Source: Nemertoderma westbladi (taxonomy: Eukaryota; Xenacoelomorpha; Nemertodermatida; Nemertodermatidae). Taken from it: DNA of 64,000 nt. Location: positions 62,001-126,000 of the forward strand of contig JAUCBJ010003333.1 in assembly GCA_032718475.1 (NCBI GenBank), written 5' to 3'. Below, piece by piece: positions 10,302 through 21,760 of this stretch (positions within the stretch are counted from its first letter, which is position 1; each line of letters starts with the position of its first letter). The translations under genes were made by a program, and so were the position numbers. The notes below the pieces were generated by a model that did no database searches, had not been told where the DNA came from, and saw only the letters and a list, made by a program, of their open reading frames with translations.

Positions 10302-11520
10302 TTACGTTGAGGAGTCCCTAGATGTTTGTTGGATTAGGGAGTTGGTCGTAGGAAGAGTATCTTGCCTTCCATAGTTTCCGGATAGCTCTCTGTCTCTTTC
10401 CAGTAAACATAAACGACCAACTGGGCGATTGAGTTGTTGTGTTTCGAATACAATTCCAGGTTTCTTAAAGTTACATCGCATGACGACGAGTTCTACCGAT
10501 CGCACTAAACCATCATCGGATATATGAGTCTCGATGATACGACCTGTCTGCCACCTTTTACGTGGAAGATCTGATTTCACAATAAGGACCATGTCTCCGG
10601 CGCTGACGTTTTCTTTCTGCGCAAACCACTTGGTTCGAAGTTGTAGCATTGGCAGATAATGTTTTTCGAAATGGTCAGCGAAACGACGGGATAATAACTG
10701 CATAAGTTGCCAAGTTTGTCGGCAGTATTCGTCTCCGTCCGTGATTTCCGATTGCGGGAGCATGGCTACAGGTTTCTTTAGTAGGAAATGCGCGGGTGTT
10801 AGTGCTTCTAGGGAGTCGGGACTCGATGAGACTGGCATGAGCGGTCTCTCGTTAAGATATGCGGCGATTTCTTCCATTAACGTCCGCAAATGTTCGTCGG
10901 TGAGATACGCGCGGCACGGCACTATAAAGTGAAATGCGGTCTTCACGCTCCGTATTAATCTCTCCCAACTTCCTCCCCACCAAGGGGCGTCGGCGGCGTT
11001 AAAGGTCCAGCTAGATGCTGTTACCCTTAGATGATCGTCCACCTGTCTTTGGTTCCAATCTTTAACGTAAGCTTTGATCTCATTATTGGCGCCAATGAAG
11101 TTCGTTCCCTTGTTGGATCACATGGTGTTGCTAGTTCCAAAGCGAGTGATCTGTCGGCGTAAACTCAGTATGAAGCTGTTGGTAGATAGATCGTTCACCA
11201 TATCTAGATGGATCGCTCTACAAGTCATACAGACAAAGATGACAAACCATCGCTTGACTATAGTCCTAGCACGATATACTTCAATAGGGCCAAATAAATC
11301 CACACCAGTATTAGTAAAGGGTGGTTCATAGAAGCTTACTCGTTCCCTAGGTAATTCTGCCTCTCGCTGTGTCAAAGGCCTACTGAATGCTTTCCTACAG
11401 GGTATTCAGTTCCTAAGAACTTGGTTCAGAGCTCTACGGGGCTTATGGAAATAATAGCGAGTTTGAATTTCGCTAAGAACTCGTTCTCTACCAGCATGGT
11501 AAAGCCTACCGTGAACATCT
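10302..11520 (-). pseudogene. BEL/Pao integrase, degenerate
   Basis: Translated pieces follow the family order. A His-His part of the zinc domain (11430-11520) has a stop where the Cys pair should follow. The catalytic core (11118-11375) has GVDLFGP with the first Asp, KRWFVIFVCM and RAIHLD. The second half of the core and the C-terminal domain lie at 10302-11118 (WWGGSWERLIR with the Glu, then LNERPL and LTPAHFL). Between them a stop interrupts the frame, and the usual SDNGTNF reads SNKGTNF, so the second catalytic Asp is lost. Integrase would insert the element cDNA; this copy cannot. The RNase H domain lies upstream and the extra ORFs downstream. Confidence 0.88.
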
Positions 11521-11674
11521 ACAATCATCTTGATTTATATTTCAAGATTTCTAATGAGTATGGGAAATTTATTGTCAAAGGACAATGGAGCATTAGTTAA
11601 TCTCCCTCCGACACGTATTAACCCATCTATCATTGTGCTAGAGAAACGATCCCTTAAGTGCATCTGTGGATTTC

Positions 11675-12323
11675 TCAACAACAATCTTCATAGCATTGCT
11701 GGAGTCTCAGTATCTGTTTATTGGTTTCTTCATGCTCTTGGTAACTGATCTTCTCCGTCAGAAACCTATCCGACACTTTGTAAGTGGGCAGATCTTTAAT
11801 AGCATGGACCTTTTCGGATATTGTTGGAGCGGTATCATTAGCGATCTCCGTCCTAGAATAGTGATGATGGAAACATCTCTTGAGATACACAACGGCCTTA
11901 CAAAGCCGATTCCAGGAGCTATAATGATTTATTGCTCTCTGCAGGAGAGGTGATAGTCCTTGCGAGACGTCTGGTGTTCCAGATTTCCAGTCTCTTTCTC
12001 TGATTTCTATATCAGATTTGTTCGTTGCGGGGGAGTTTAGATCCACAGCGTCATCCCTGGAGATGTGTAATACAGACAGATCTATCACGGGTTTAAATAA
12101 CTTTGATTTACTCATCCGGGTTTTAGGTTTAACTTTCTCCGCTCCCTTGGCTTGTCTAATCTCAGCCGTGGTGAGATGAGGAGGCCATTCATCCTCTTCT
12201 TTACTTAGGAAGTCGGGTCCACCAAACCAATCTGGAGTATCTATCAGTTCTTGAGGGGTTGCTCCTCTAGAGGCGATGTCGGCTGGATTAATCGTCCCAG
12301 GGCAATGTCTCCTTTGATCTACA
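11675..12323 (-). pseudogene. BEL/Pao Pol linker between RNase H and integrase
   Basis: An ORF at 11675-12115 contains a SSWNRLCKAVVYLKR segment typical of the connecting region of Pao-type Pol polyproteins. The part between 12115 and 12323 reads similar linker sequence with stops. It has no catalytic role and is placed by its order between RNase H and integrase. Confidence 0.7.
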
Positions 12324-12638
12324 TTAGCGACTAAGTATAATGGCTACTCTGTTGGTAACGAAGACGCTGAACTGACAGACTTCATTGGTTATATACTCCA
12401 GAACGAGTAAAGCATCAGTCCAATAGACAGTTTTCTCCAGTGGATAGTCGATCTGTTCTGTTACATTCCGGCCGATGGCTGTAGCGTATAGAGCCGCCTT
12501 TAACTCCGCTCGAGGAACTCGTAGTTTGTTGTTTATCAAGGCCTTAGAGGTAACCAAGGCAACTTTAATTCCATCTGGAGTTTCAACCCTCAGGTAGGCT
12601 ACTATACCTATTCCCATATCGCTGGCGTCTCCAAACAC
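12324..12638 (-). pseudogene. BEL/Pao RNase H domain
   Basis: This segment carries FGDASDMGIGIVAYLR (first acidic residue), PRAELKAALYA (Glu), YWTDALLVLEYI (second Asp; family members usually have DS, here DA) and a terminal VTNRV. RNase H degrades the RNA strand during reverse transcription. It is separated from the RT segment by a frame change near 12.6 kb. Confidence 0.85.
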
Positions 12639-13677
12639 ATGGAGTTGATAGGAATACGTGGGGAGAACGTGACCAAAATATGAACGGGAAATCGAAAAAG
12701 TTCTCGATGGATGGTAGAGAATCTTCCCATTTCATCCACTTCTTTAGTAGTTCTCCCTTAAGTGGATCATCCCACGAGTGGTTTTCAAGCCACATTTGTT
12801 GCACCAAGCTCCGAGCAACTAATATAACTGGGCTAATAAATCCCAATGGATCGAAATAAGTGCTCAGGATACTTAGACAAATCCGTTTAGTTCTAACTGG
12901 ATTATCTCGCTGTTTTAACTGGAAAAACAAGATATCTCTCTCCGTGTCCCATTTTAAACCAAATGTTTTGGTTTCTGGAAGATCGTCCTTGATAAGGTCC
13001 AGATCTTTAACACCTCGGTCTTCTACCAGGATCAATTCCAGAAACTCACGGGAGTTACTAGTGAATTTGGTTAACCGAAATCCACCGCGTTGCAAGCACT
13101 CCACCGTTCCCTTGGCAACATCAATGGCTTCTTCCACCGATGGGAGGGACTTTAAATTGTTGTCCATGTATATATCCCGTTTGATGTTGTCGATAACCGC
13201 TTTAGAAAAGACGTCACAGTTGTCATCGGCAGTGGTACGCACTACCGAACAAGCGTTCGAGGGGCTCGAGATGATCCCGAAAGCCTGGATGGTCATCCAG
13301 TACTCCACCGGTTTTCGGTTGAGGTCTCCTTCAGGCCACCACAGAAATCGTAGGCTGTCTCAATCCCTATCCTGCGCCTTGACTTGTAAGAACATGCCTT
13401 CTATATCTGAAGCGAAAGCGATAGAATATTGCTGCAGACTTAATAATATTCCCAACAAGGATTGGAGTAAGTTGGGTCCCGGCAACAGTTCTGAGTTCAG
13501 GGATTGACCCATGTAAAGGGCGGAGCCGTCGAACACTACCCAGACTTCGTTGGGTTTACCAGGCTTGGGAACGTATTGATGTGTTAGATAATACGTCCTC
13601 TCCGTTATGGGTGTTTCTTCCGGTACTCGCTCCGCGTATCCTTTATTGATAAATTTTTTCAGCTGGGTTTTATACAT
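12639..13677 (-). pseudogene. BEL/Pao reverse transcriptase, inactive
   Basis: The N-terminal piece at 13360-13677 has YYLTHQYVPKPGKPNEVWVVFDGSA, SLNSELLPGPNL and FASDIEGMFLQV, the Pao-type fingers and palm with the first catalytic Asp. The second piece (12639-13308) has FGIISSPSNA and then YMDNNLKS where the YVDD box should be, so one of the paired catalytic Asp residues is replaced by Asn. The thumb and connection (YFDPLGFISPV) follow. A frameshift lies between the pieces at about 13.31-13.36 kb. The family assignment is firm and the copy is catalytically dead. Confidence 0.9.
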
Positions 13678-13913
13678 TTCCCTGGCTGGAACGTTGGCTG
13701 TAAGACGCCGATGTAGTTGCGCGATTCTTTTTTCCGCTAAAGTTCGGTTATTTATAAAATTGGGTTCTCGCTGTCTGAAAGGAAGACCAATCTCATAGCG
13801 ACCTTCGTCTTTCAGATAATGAGTTGTCGTTTCCTGAATCTGCTTGGCTCCTCTTCCTCGACGGACAAAGCTTTGTTGTAGGAATTAGGCTCTACGGCTT
13901 CTTGAGTAAAGAA

Positions 13914-15048
13914 TCATGCGGCGTGTTCATCACGGATTTTGTTGTTGTATCGATCTATCACTTCGTTTAATTCGTCATTATATGTGAATTGTCCGCCATG
14001 TTGATCGATGAGATGGCACAAGTTGACTTGGTTTACCCAAGTTTGGTTTTCGGTGAGGAGGTCGATTGTATTTTCCTCGTCATATAATTGGTTAATGTCG
14101 TCATTATCTGAGGAGTATGGTGTTCCCTCAGTGGTGGTTTCTCCCTCACTGATTTCTTCTTCCCATTCACTCACCTGATGTATCCTGTCATTAGGGAGTC
14201 TTTCCATTAGGGTTCTATGGGAAGGTCCAGTGAAGTACCAACCTACTCTCGTTCTTCCCGCGTACGTCTGCAATGGTTGCGGTCGAGCAGGCCGTTTTTC
14301 TAATGTCTCAAGCGCTTCGTGCGCATTTTGGCCGATTAATATCTGTACCCCAGGATAATCGGTGTGGAATCTAGGTATATCATGTTGCTGGGTAAAATGG
14401 TCTTCATCCCAGTTGTAAGGCTCCACTTGGCTAGTAGCAAAGTTCTTTATCGCCACCATTTTTACCGACCTTATGCTATGTTCTCCTAGTTCATCCTGGG
14501 GAGTGGACAACGCACCCACGTAGTAATCTATAGCTACTGTGGACTTCCAAACCTGCATAATTCCTGAAAGGTTCAACTTAGTTCGGAACTTGGGTTGTTC
14601 AGCAAAGATGTCTTCGGCTAGTTCTTTGTCGATGAATGTAACCGTGCTGCCAGAGTCAAGTAGGGCATTTACTATCAGGCTCTTCCCTAGCCCATGGACT
14701 CTCAGCTGCACCACAGGAAATTCCCGGATTCCGAGAGAGGAAGTTGGCGCTTTCCAAGATGGTTGTCGGTCCGGAATAGTCAAACGAGGATCTTCCATTT
14801 CTGATTCAGTCTCGTACGTAAGCGCTCGATACACATCGGTGTTTATCATATAACAGGATTCATTTTTGTCAGAGAATTCGTCCGTGTAAAATCCTTCCAT
14901 CTCAGAGCTGTGGTCAGTGTCGTTCACATCACTGAATTGGACATGTAGTTCGGGCTCACTTACCTGACTCGGGTGGGTTCTGTCAAATTCTGTGTGCAGC
15001 AAAATATGATGTTTCGCGCCGCACTTAGCACACCTCGCGTCTGAGTAA
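13914..15048 (-). pseudogene. BEL/Pao aspartic protease region (DUF1758-like)
   Basis: The ORF contains VNALLDSGSTVTFIDKELAE, the DSG active-site loop of retroviral-type aspartic proteases, near residue 155. LIGQNAHEAL and an RTRVGWYFTGP segment follow, as in BEL/Pao polyproteins. The upstream CAKCGAKHHILLH is the second half of the Cys/His cluster that follows Gag. In the sequence the ORF extends into the adjacent MITE for about 25 codons; that N-terminus is not retroelement protein. Downstream, stops separate it from RT. The protease would cut the Gag-Pol polyprotein. Confidence 0.88.
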
Positions 15049-15423
15049 GGGGCCGTCCAAGTATGACGTCCGCACTTTTCTCCAAAATGTTGACCCCCTC
15101 CCTCCCCTAAATCAGATGTCATCAGATAGGCGTTGACACCCCCCCTCCCCTAAATCAGATTAAAAAAAATTTCGCTTCCTAATCACTGAAACATGGTGTC
15201 TGGTATCTGAAACAGAAGGTCCTGCTATGGGCCTTCTGGGGCTTCGAACAATTAAAATAGGCAAGCTATTTACTCTTCTGCTATATCTCTTTTAGCACCT
15301 ATAAATGAACATGCTGACGTCAGATTTTGGCTGACCCCCTACCCTCCCTTCATCAGCATGTCATCAGATTTTCCCAACCCCCCTCCCCACCCTAAAGTGC
15401 TGACGTCATACTTGGACGGCCCC
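15049..15423. mobile_element. Harbinger-type MITE inserted in gag-pol
   Basis: A 375-bp element. It begins GGGGCCGTCCAAGTATGACGTC and ends with the reverse complement of the same sequence. TAA lies on both sides (15046-15048 and 15424-15426), the 3-bp TWA-type target duplication of PIF/Harbinger elements. The interior has no ORF and has repeated C-rich CCCTCCC tracts. It splits the Cys/His cluster of the retroelement between 15427 and 15045, so it arrived after the retroelement. Confidence 0.85.
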
Positions 15424-15426
15424 TAA

Positions 15427-16169
15427 CAGGTCCGTCTTTGATGTCCTCGTCTGAGAAAATTATAACACAACCGCTTATCCCACATGACATCACGTCTATC
15501 CTTAAGGGATTTCTTCAAGAATTCATCACACCCACTCAAGCGATGTGGCCCATCGCACAATGCACATTTGGGTTTGATGTTACTTAATTTAACCTGTGTT
15601 GTGTTGTGCACACTTGTTCTTTCATCGGGCTTTCTTCGATGAACTCTCTTAGGAGACGTAGGAGTTGTTGTTACCTGTTCTCTCCTGTCACTGGTTCGAG
15701 ACTTAGATTTACTTACGTCTTTCCGAGTTTTATTGACATAATAAGATCTTTCAGTGTCTTTCCCGCTGTTCTCCTCGTATGAGGTTTGGCTTTCGCCGTC
15801 GTCTGTATAACACACTGGTGTTACCTTTCTCCTAGAAACGGGTTTTTCACTCACCTTACTTTCCGGTGTCTTCTCTCTGGACTGCTTTAGGAGCTGTAAT
15901 CTTACCTCTCCATTTAAGAATGACATGAGATCAGCCATGGTAGGGTCTCTTTGTTGCTGGTCCATCATATAGAGAACCTTTTTGTCCCAACGAGTACCTG
16001 CTCCACCCTTTGGCAAAGTAGATGCTACGGCTCCAACAACCATAGAACTCTGGTATTCCTGAGACTTACCTAACCAATCTAGCTGTCTACAGATCTCCTG
16101 GATCTCATCGGAAAACTCGATAATCCCGCTACTAAGAAACTTTCGGGGCGCTACTAATTTCGCATACAT
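15427..16169 (-). pseudogene. BEL/Pao gag C-terminal region with nucleocapsid cysteines
   Basis: About 245 codons. The N-terminal part continues the DUF1759-like capsid region of Pao Gag (DEIQEICRQLDWLG). A basic Ser/Lys-rich linker follows. The end holds CALC...H...C and CYNFLRRGHQRRTC. In the last motif the second Cys of CX2C is Phe, so this knuckle is probably non-functional. The ORF stops at the TAA target duplication of the MITE and would continue on its other side. It overlaps the preceding gag ORF by 38 nt in another frame, marking a frameshift near 16.15 kb. Confidence 0.8.
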
Positions 16170-17706
16170 ATATTCGCCTAGCTATGTTAGTCCTATTACC
16201 ATGCCTGATGTTTAGTGTATCCCAAACTTGTCTTAATCCATCTGGATGTCCAATAAACTTTAACGCCATTAACTTGGGAGGTCCTTCCAAGCACTCGATG
16301 AGGAATCTAAGTTTCTCTCCGTTAGATAGTACAGAGTTCTGTATGTTATCTTTATAATATTCATTAAAAGGTAACCATTTCATCTCATCTCCATTAAACT
16401 TGACGACCTCTCCCACCTTTACCGCTTGATGGGCTTTGGTTCTAGCCATTTGATGTGTAAAACTTTCTTGAGCCATCGTATTATTTAATATCGAGTTATC
16501 GGTATATAAATTTCCCGGATTATGATCAGATCTGTATGGGATATCATTATCAACAGGTTTATAATTACCCTTAATAGGGTTTACTATAGGGGTTTCTACT
16601 TCACTAGCAGTATATATGCGTGTAGGCTCCACACCTCGCGCATGAAATACTTCAGACCTAACAGGTTGACACATTGTTACAGGGGGTGGTGGTATACCCA
16701 TTTGTATATTTACTAATTTATCGCGCTCTAAAGCGATACTTTGTTGCACTTCTTGCAACTCTAACCTACTCTCTCTCACTGTTCCCTTTAACTGCTGAAC
16801 AGTCCCTTCCAAATCTCGGACCTGCTGGGAAGAAAGTCGTTTATGTTCCTCCAGCTGTCCAAGCAGGCGATTCATCCCCCGCCGTCCCTCGTCCACCCAC
16901 TCAACCACTGCCGTGGGAGTCACCAACGTGGTAGCTGGGTGACACGTGGGGATGATGGGAGACAAGTCATTTATGTCTTGCTCGGCGTCCAGGACTGGGA
17001 GTGATTCAGGGACTAGTCTACTGGGCACAGGTAGTTTAGTACTGTGCAAAGGGAATTTAAAGTTAGGTTCTGGAAGTACAGGTGTCTCTATCACAGAGGG
17101 AGTGGCTTTGAGGACAGGCCTAATTATTTCGGGCTCATCTACTATAGTAGGGAGTCTTTCTACTCTAATAATTTGGTCTGTAGGCTCAGGATTACTTAAA
17201 TCTACACTAGCTAGTTGCCTTCTCACAGCCGGAGGCAAATTAGGCAACTTCTGCCGGTGTGGCGTTCTTCTACGTCCGCTGGAACGAGTTTTATTTCCTC
17301 TACCTTCAGGATCTGTTGTATCGCCTTCATCAGAGGATGTAAATCCCTGTCTCCTGGGAGTAGATCGACTCAGCAGCTGCATCTGGGTAGCTGTTCTCTG
17401 TTTATTTAAGTAATCTTGCTTCGCTTGAAGATTTTCCAACCCTAGTTGGGTTGTCTCTTCAGATGCTTGTCTTACTGCTTCAGCCACTGCCGCTTTTCTT
17501 TCAGCCTCTGCCACTGCTGCTTTCCTTTCAGATTCTGCTGCTGCCGCTGCCGCTTTCCTTTCAGATTCTGCCGCTGCCGCTGCTGCTTTCATTTCAGATT
17601 CTGCCACTGCTGCTGCCGCTTTTCTTTCAGCCTCTGCCGCTTTCCTTTCAGATTCTGCCGCGACCGCTGCCGCTTTTCTTTCAGCCTCTGCCGTTGCCGC
17701 TTTCAT
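16132..17706 (-). pseudogene. BEL/Pao gag central region with Ala-rich coiled coil
   Basis: A 524-codon ORF. The first 90 residues are tandem AESERKAA/AEAERKAA heptad-like repeats that predict a long coiled coil. A Pro/Ser/Arg-rich linker follows, then a second coiled coil (about residues 275-335). The C-terminal 110 residues (VVKFNGDEMKWLPF, LRFLIECLEGPP) match the DUF1759-like capsid domain of BEL/Pao Gag. It is out of frame with the upstream gag piece by one base, at an A-rich stretch (about 17720-17760), and with the downstream piece. The repeats give Leu/Phe-rich shadow frames on the plus strand, which are not genes. Confidence 0.75.
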
Positions 17707-17707
17707 T

Positions 17708-18913
17708 TCAGATTCTGCCGCGGCTGCTGACCTTCGGTCTTCTATTTTGCTTTTTCTTTATCTGCTCTTCTTGGTCCATAGCGATGAGGATGCTTTCATC
17801 ATATTTAGCTTGCTCCGCGGCTAATATTTCTGCATCTAACGAGTCCAACACAAATTTGGCTCCCTCACTATTAGGGTGGAGTCCAGCTAGCCGTCTCCTT
17901 AGCTCTTTGTCACCTATAAATCGTTGATAGTCTGACAGATAGATGTCAATAGCATCCTTCTTCTGAGGTTTCTCGGATATAGCTTCGCCTTCCACCTGAG
18001 AAAAGGTAGCGTCTGTTGATTCTCCGTGGGTCACGCGTTCAGTTAGCTGAACTTTCCATTGTGTCGTTCCTTGGACTTTAAGACTCACCCGTTGGAACCA
18101 AGTCTTTACGGCCACTTGCAACGAGGTGTCTTGGCTTCTCTTCGAAGCTTCCTCAAAGGCTGAAAGGATTAGTCTGATCCGTAAAATTCGTTCTCGCACT
18201 TGATAAAGCAGCTCTCCCTGCTCTTGAGGTCCTTGATGTTGTTGAAATAGGTGTTCTTCTAATCGCTCCAAAGAACTGAAGAATCCCTGGACATATCCTG
18301 CTGCCGACCTCTTCCACACAGCTGGATCCCGCATGTCCCTTACTACTCCCATCCTGTATAAGTCCTCCCAGGCAGCTTCTGATAAGTTAAACGGGAGTCT
18401 GGGTCCAGGGAAGTTCCATTGCGCCTCTACAATAGACCTCAGTTCCTCCATTGTATATCCCGCATAACTGTCCCTGGTCGATCGCTTACTTCTCGCCCAA
18501 TCGATTTGATGTTCCACCACAGCTATCAACACTCTAGTGAGTACGGCTCCAGGAAGAATTAGAAGTGGATCTGGATAAACCGCTTCTGCCATCCTTGCTC
18601 CGATCTCGGGTGTCAACTCTTCGGTGTCTGAACTGCTAGAGTTATCATGCCTTTGAGAAATAAGTTCTCGGTTCGGGTGTTGCTGCTGTTTAACAGCTGC
18701 CTCTTGGTCCCGCTTAACTTGAGCCCTAGTGCCTATGATAGACCTATGGTGCTTTACTAGCCTAGGGTCTGATACTACTACAACTGTAGGGATGATCTTT
18801 CTTACAGTAGGAAGGGACTTGGACTTCGGTCTCAGATGTTCTATACTCTTATCTGAGTCACAGACTGTTCTTTCTAGGAGACTATCTGACAGTGTTTGCT
18901 TTGTGTCAGCCAT
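17708..18913 (-). pseudogene. BEL/Pao gag N-terminal region
   Basis: A 401-codon ORF starting with ATG at 18913, the first ORF of the element after the 5' leader. It is hydrophilic and helical, with no catalytic motif. It ends where the coiled-coil repeats of the next ORF begin one frame away; the shift falls in an A-rich run (a tract encoding EEQIKKK). I place it as the N-terminal extension of Gag from its position and the continuous helical character across the frame change. Programmed frameshifting is possible but less likely than mutation. Confidence 0.6.
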
Positions 18914-20794
18914 GATTTATTTTACAGTTGAATGCCTACTGCTATAACGACAGTTAAAGCAAGTCTAGTAATTCAGTATCAACTGTAAGCCTAGTAATTA
19001 ATTACCGATACCGTTACTCAGTGTAACGTGATATATATATAATATATTAAAATACAGGTATACACTTTATAGTATATATATAAGTATTATTACAGACTAG
19101 GTTTAGTCACAGAATACCGGTATATAATTTCAGCCTAAATTTATGTAAATAAATATAATAAGCCTACCGCTGTACCGTAAATACCGGTATACACCTATAG
19201 TATATATAAGTATTATTATAGACTAGGATTAGTTCCATAATACCGGTATATAATTTCAGCCTAAATTTATATAAATATATATAATAAGCCTACTGTGAAT
19301 ACCAGTAATGTCAATTATTTATAATAACTGAATTTCTGGGTTACTTCCCTTTTACTTATTACTGTTATCAAGCAGTATTCCAACTGATATTAAGACCTAA
19401 TTGATGTATACTGTAACATGCCTACTATTTTATAAATCTGTTTGAGTTGATTTATAATATATATATACTCGTACAAGGGTTTTTGACAATATTTGAAATA
19501 AATGTTATTATTTCTGGATAAGGAGTCACTACACAGAAGCTGAACGCTCTCAGTGGAGTGCTACTTGTTGGACACTAAAACGAATAATTCTACTTTACTA
19601 AGTTACTTATCACTACAAATTACTTACAATTACAGTTTGAGATTACAATCTCTAAATAAACAATAACAAGTTACACATACAATTTTTTAGGGTAATTTTA
19701 CAAGAAATCTATAAACCAGCCTAACAAGGAGTTAGAATTTCTGGTTCTTTCAAACTGACAGGAAACTATGGTATTTGAAAACAATAAAGCAGTAGTAAGT
19801 AAGTTGTGTTGTCCAGATAAGAAAATACCACCGTCTGACGACTTATAGTCTTAGCTCTATAAGTACTACGTTATGTACCCGGAGTGTCCTTACCTAGAGG
19901 TTAATTACCGAAGCCAACCAGAGCTAACGTGCCTATTAACCACGTTACAACACAAATATACTGCCTACACACTAAATTACTTTCGGAAAGCACTGTACGC
20001 TAACCCCAAATTAGGTACAAGTACGTATACAACAAATAACCAGCAGTTAAATATACTTCAACAGCCAAAAGAACCACGGTATCTGCTGGAGTGACCGGAG
20101 CACAAAATCACCAGTCTTTACCTACGCCAAGCAGCCCTGATGTAGTACCGGGATTAATTTAACTATAACGGTATGTATAACAAGCACAATTACTGTAGGA
20201 AAAAACTTGGGGAGTTGGAGGTTGCGAATACTCACATAGACTCTGAATAATAAATATTACGCTACCCGTGCAGACTATACAAACAAAACACAGACCAAAT
20301 GCTGGCAGACTACTGTCAAGCCTAAATAAACTACAGTATATGCAGACTCAGAAATGGTTAGTTAGTAGGCGTTCTAACCGAGTAGTACAACTTATTCTTT
20401 TGGGGAGATTTACCTTACAACACTGGATGCCCCCACCTTCCTAACTAGCACTTTATCGGACAGACACTCTACACACACTGCAATCGCTCCAGACCTAACA
20501 ACAGTTAGACAACAATCCGGCCTACAAATTATTTATACAATCTGAGCAGGCTTACACGCCTTCTGCTCAATATTACACTTGCCGATAAATAAAACTGACA
20601 GACATAAATAAGCTCTAAAAGAAATAAGGGGTGTACAGTCCCTACTCTCTTAAACTGCCTACCAATATACAATATCACAATCGAAATAATACTGGTACCG
20701 GTAAGTACCGTTTCGGGTGTTTGGGCAGTTAGGCCTACAGTTTACTGTCCGACCGGTACATTCGACTTTATTGCCTACGGCGCAATAAAGAAAC
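18914..20794. other. Retroelement 5' leader with a tandem duplication
   Basis: About 1.9 kb of leader between gag and a later insertion. Two copies of a roughly 105-115 bp block (about 19051-19164 and 19186-19290) share TATAAGTATTATTA...GACTAGG and ATACCGGTATATAATTTCAGCC. No gene is seen; a 73-codon plus-strand frame at 19873-20094 shows no family signature. Confidence 0.55.
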
Positions 20795-21760
20795 TTAAGG
20801 GGGGGGGGGGGGGGTACACCCCCCTATGGACCTTTTTTGCAAATGGCTATAATTTCTGCTTGTGTATAATTTTGTATGTTTTATACCTTTCGGGGGGGGG
20901 GGGGGGGGATTAACATATGGCCAAAGATTGGGTTCAAAGAAAAATTTTCAAATTTGCGTCGCCCTCTAGCGGCCACCATAAAAACACTACTAGTCTCACA
21001 ATTTTGGGCGAACATTTTCGAAACTTGGTTTTTCTGAATCAGCATCCTCGGCTCCACAAAACTTATCGGTTACATTTTTTTATTTAGGTCTTAAATATTT
21101 TTCAAATATTATTAACTAATATTAATTATTACTTAATTAATAGATATTAACTAATTTCAAGAAATTAATATGGCACAATTCAAAATTCTAACCGATAACT
21201 TTTGATCAAAACCCGAAAAGAAATCAAACAAAAAAAAAATTTCGAAAATTGGTTAAGAAATGGCTGAGTAGTACAGTACAGGCCACCAGAAAACGCAGAT
21301 TTGTACAATTGTGAACACATTTTATCAATTGTGTACCAGTGTAATGTAATGTTGCTGAACGGGACAATTGAACATAATTGAACATAATTGAATTGGCAAC
21401 AACCAAAATTTTTTCGCCAAAGGATACAATTGAATACTTTTGAAACGCTTAGTAATCTGGAAACTCTCTGTAGTTTGCCGCGAACGCAGCTGCAGCTGGA
21501 AATGCGATAAGGATTTTGTTTACCTTTATAGTGTGCGGTTAATAGTGTCTAGTAGGCAGGCCTATAGTTAGAGATGTTAAGCCATCTTCTGGTGTTTCTC
21601 TGTGCCCTCTCGGTGTCAGACTAGTGGCGCGACATCTCCCTGCACTAAATTAATTATTCAATGGTCTAGGCTCGTCCATCCATATACCCACCCACTCCCA
21701 TACACTCCATGAACCTCCATGTGGTCTTGTATGTAGTTCTCTCTCTACCAATACAGCCCA

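Noticed and set aside
17700-17770. Programmed frameshift between the two gag ORFs
   Set aside because: The shift lies in an A-rich run, but gag and pol have many other shifts and stops, so ordinary decay is the simpler reading.
17446-17927. Plus-strand ORFs rich in Leu, Phe and Cys
   Set aside because: They are antisense translations of the Ala/Glu/Lys coiled-coil repeats in gag.
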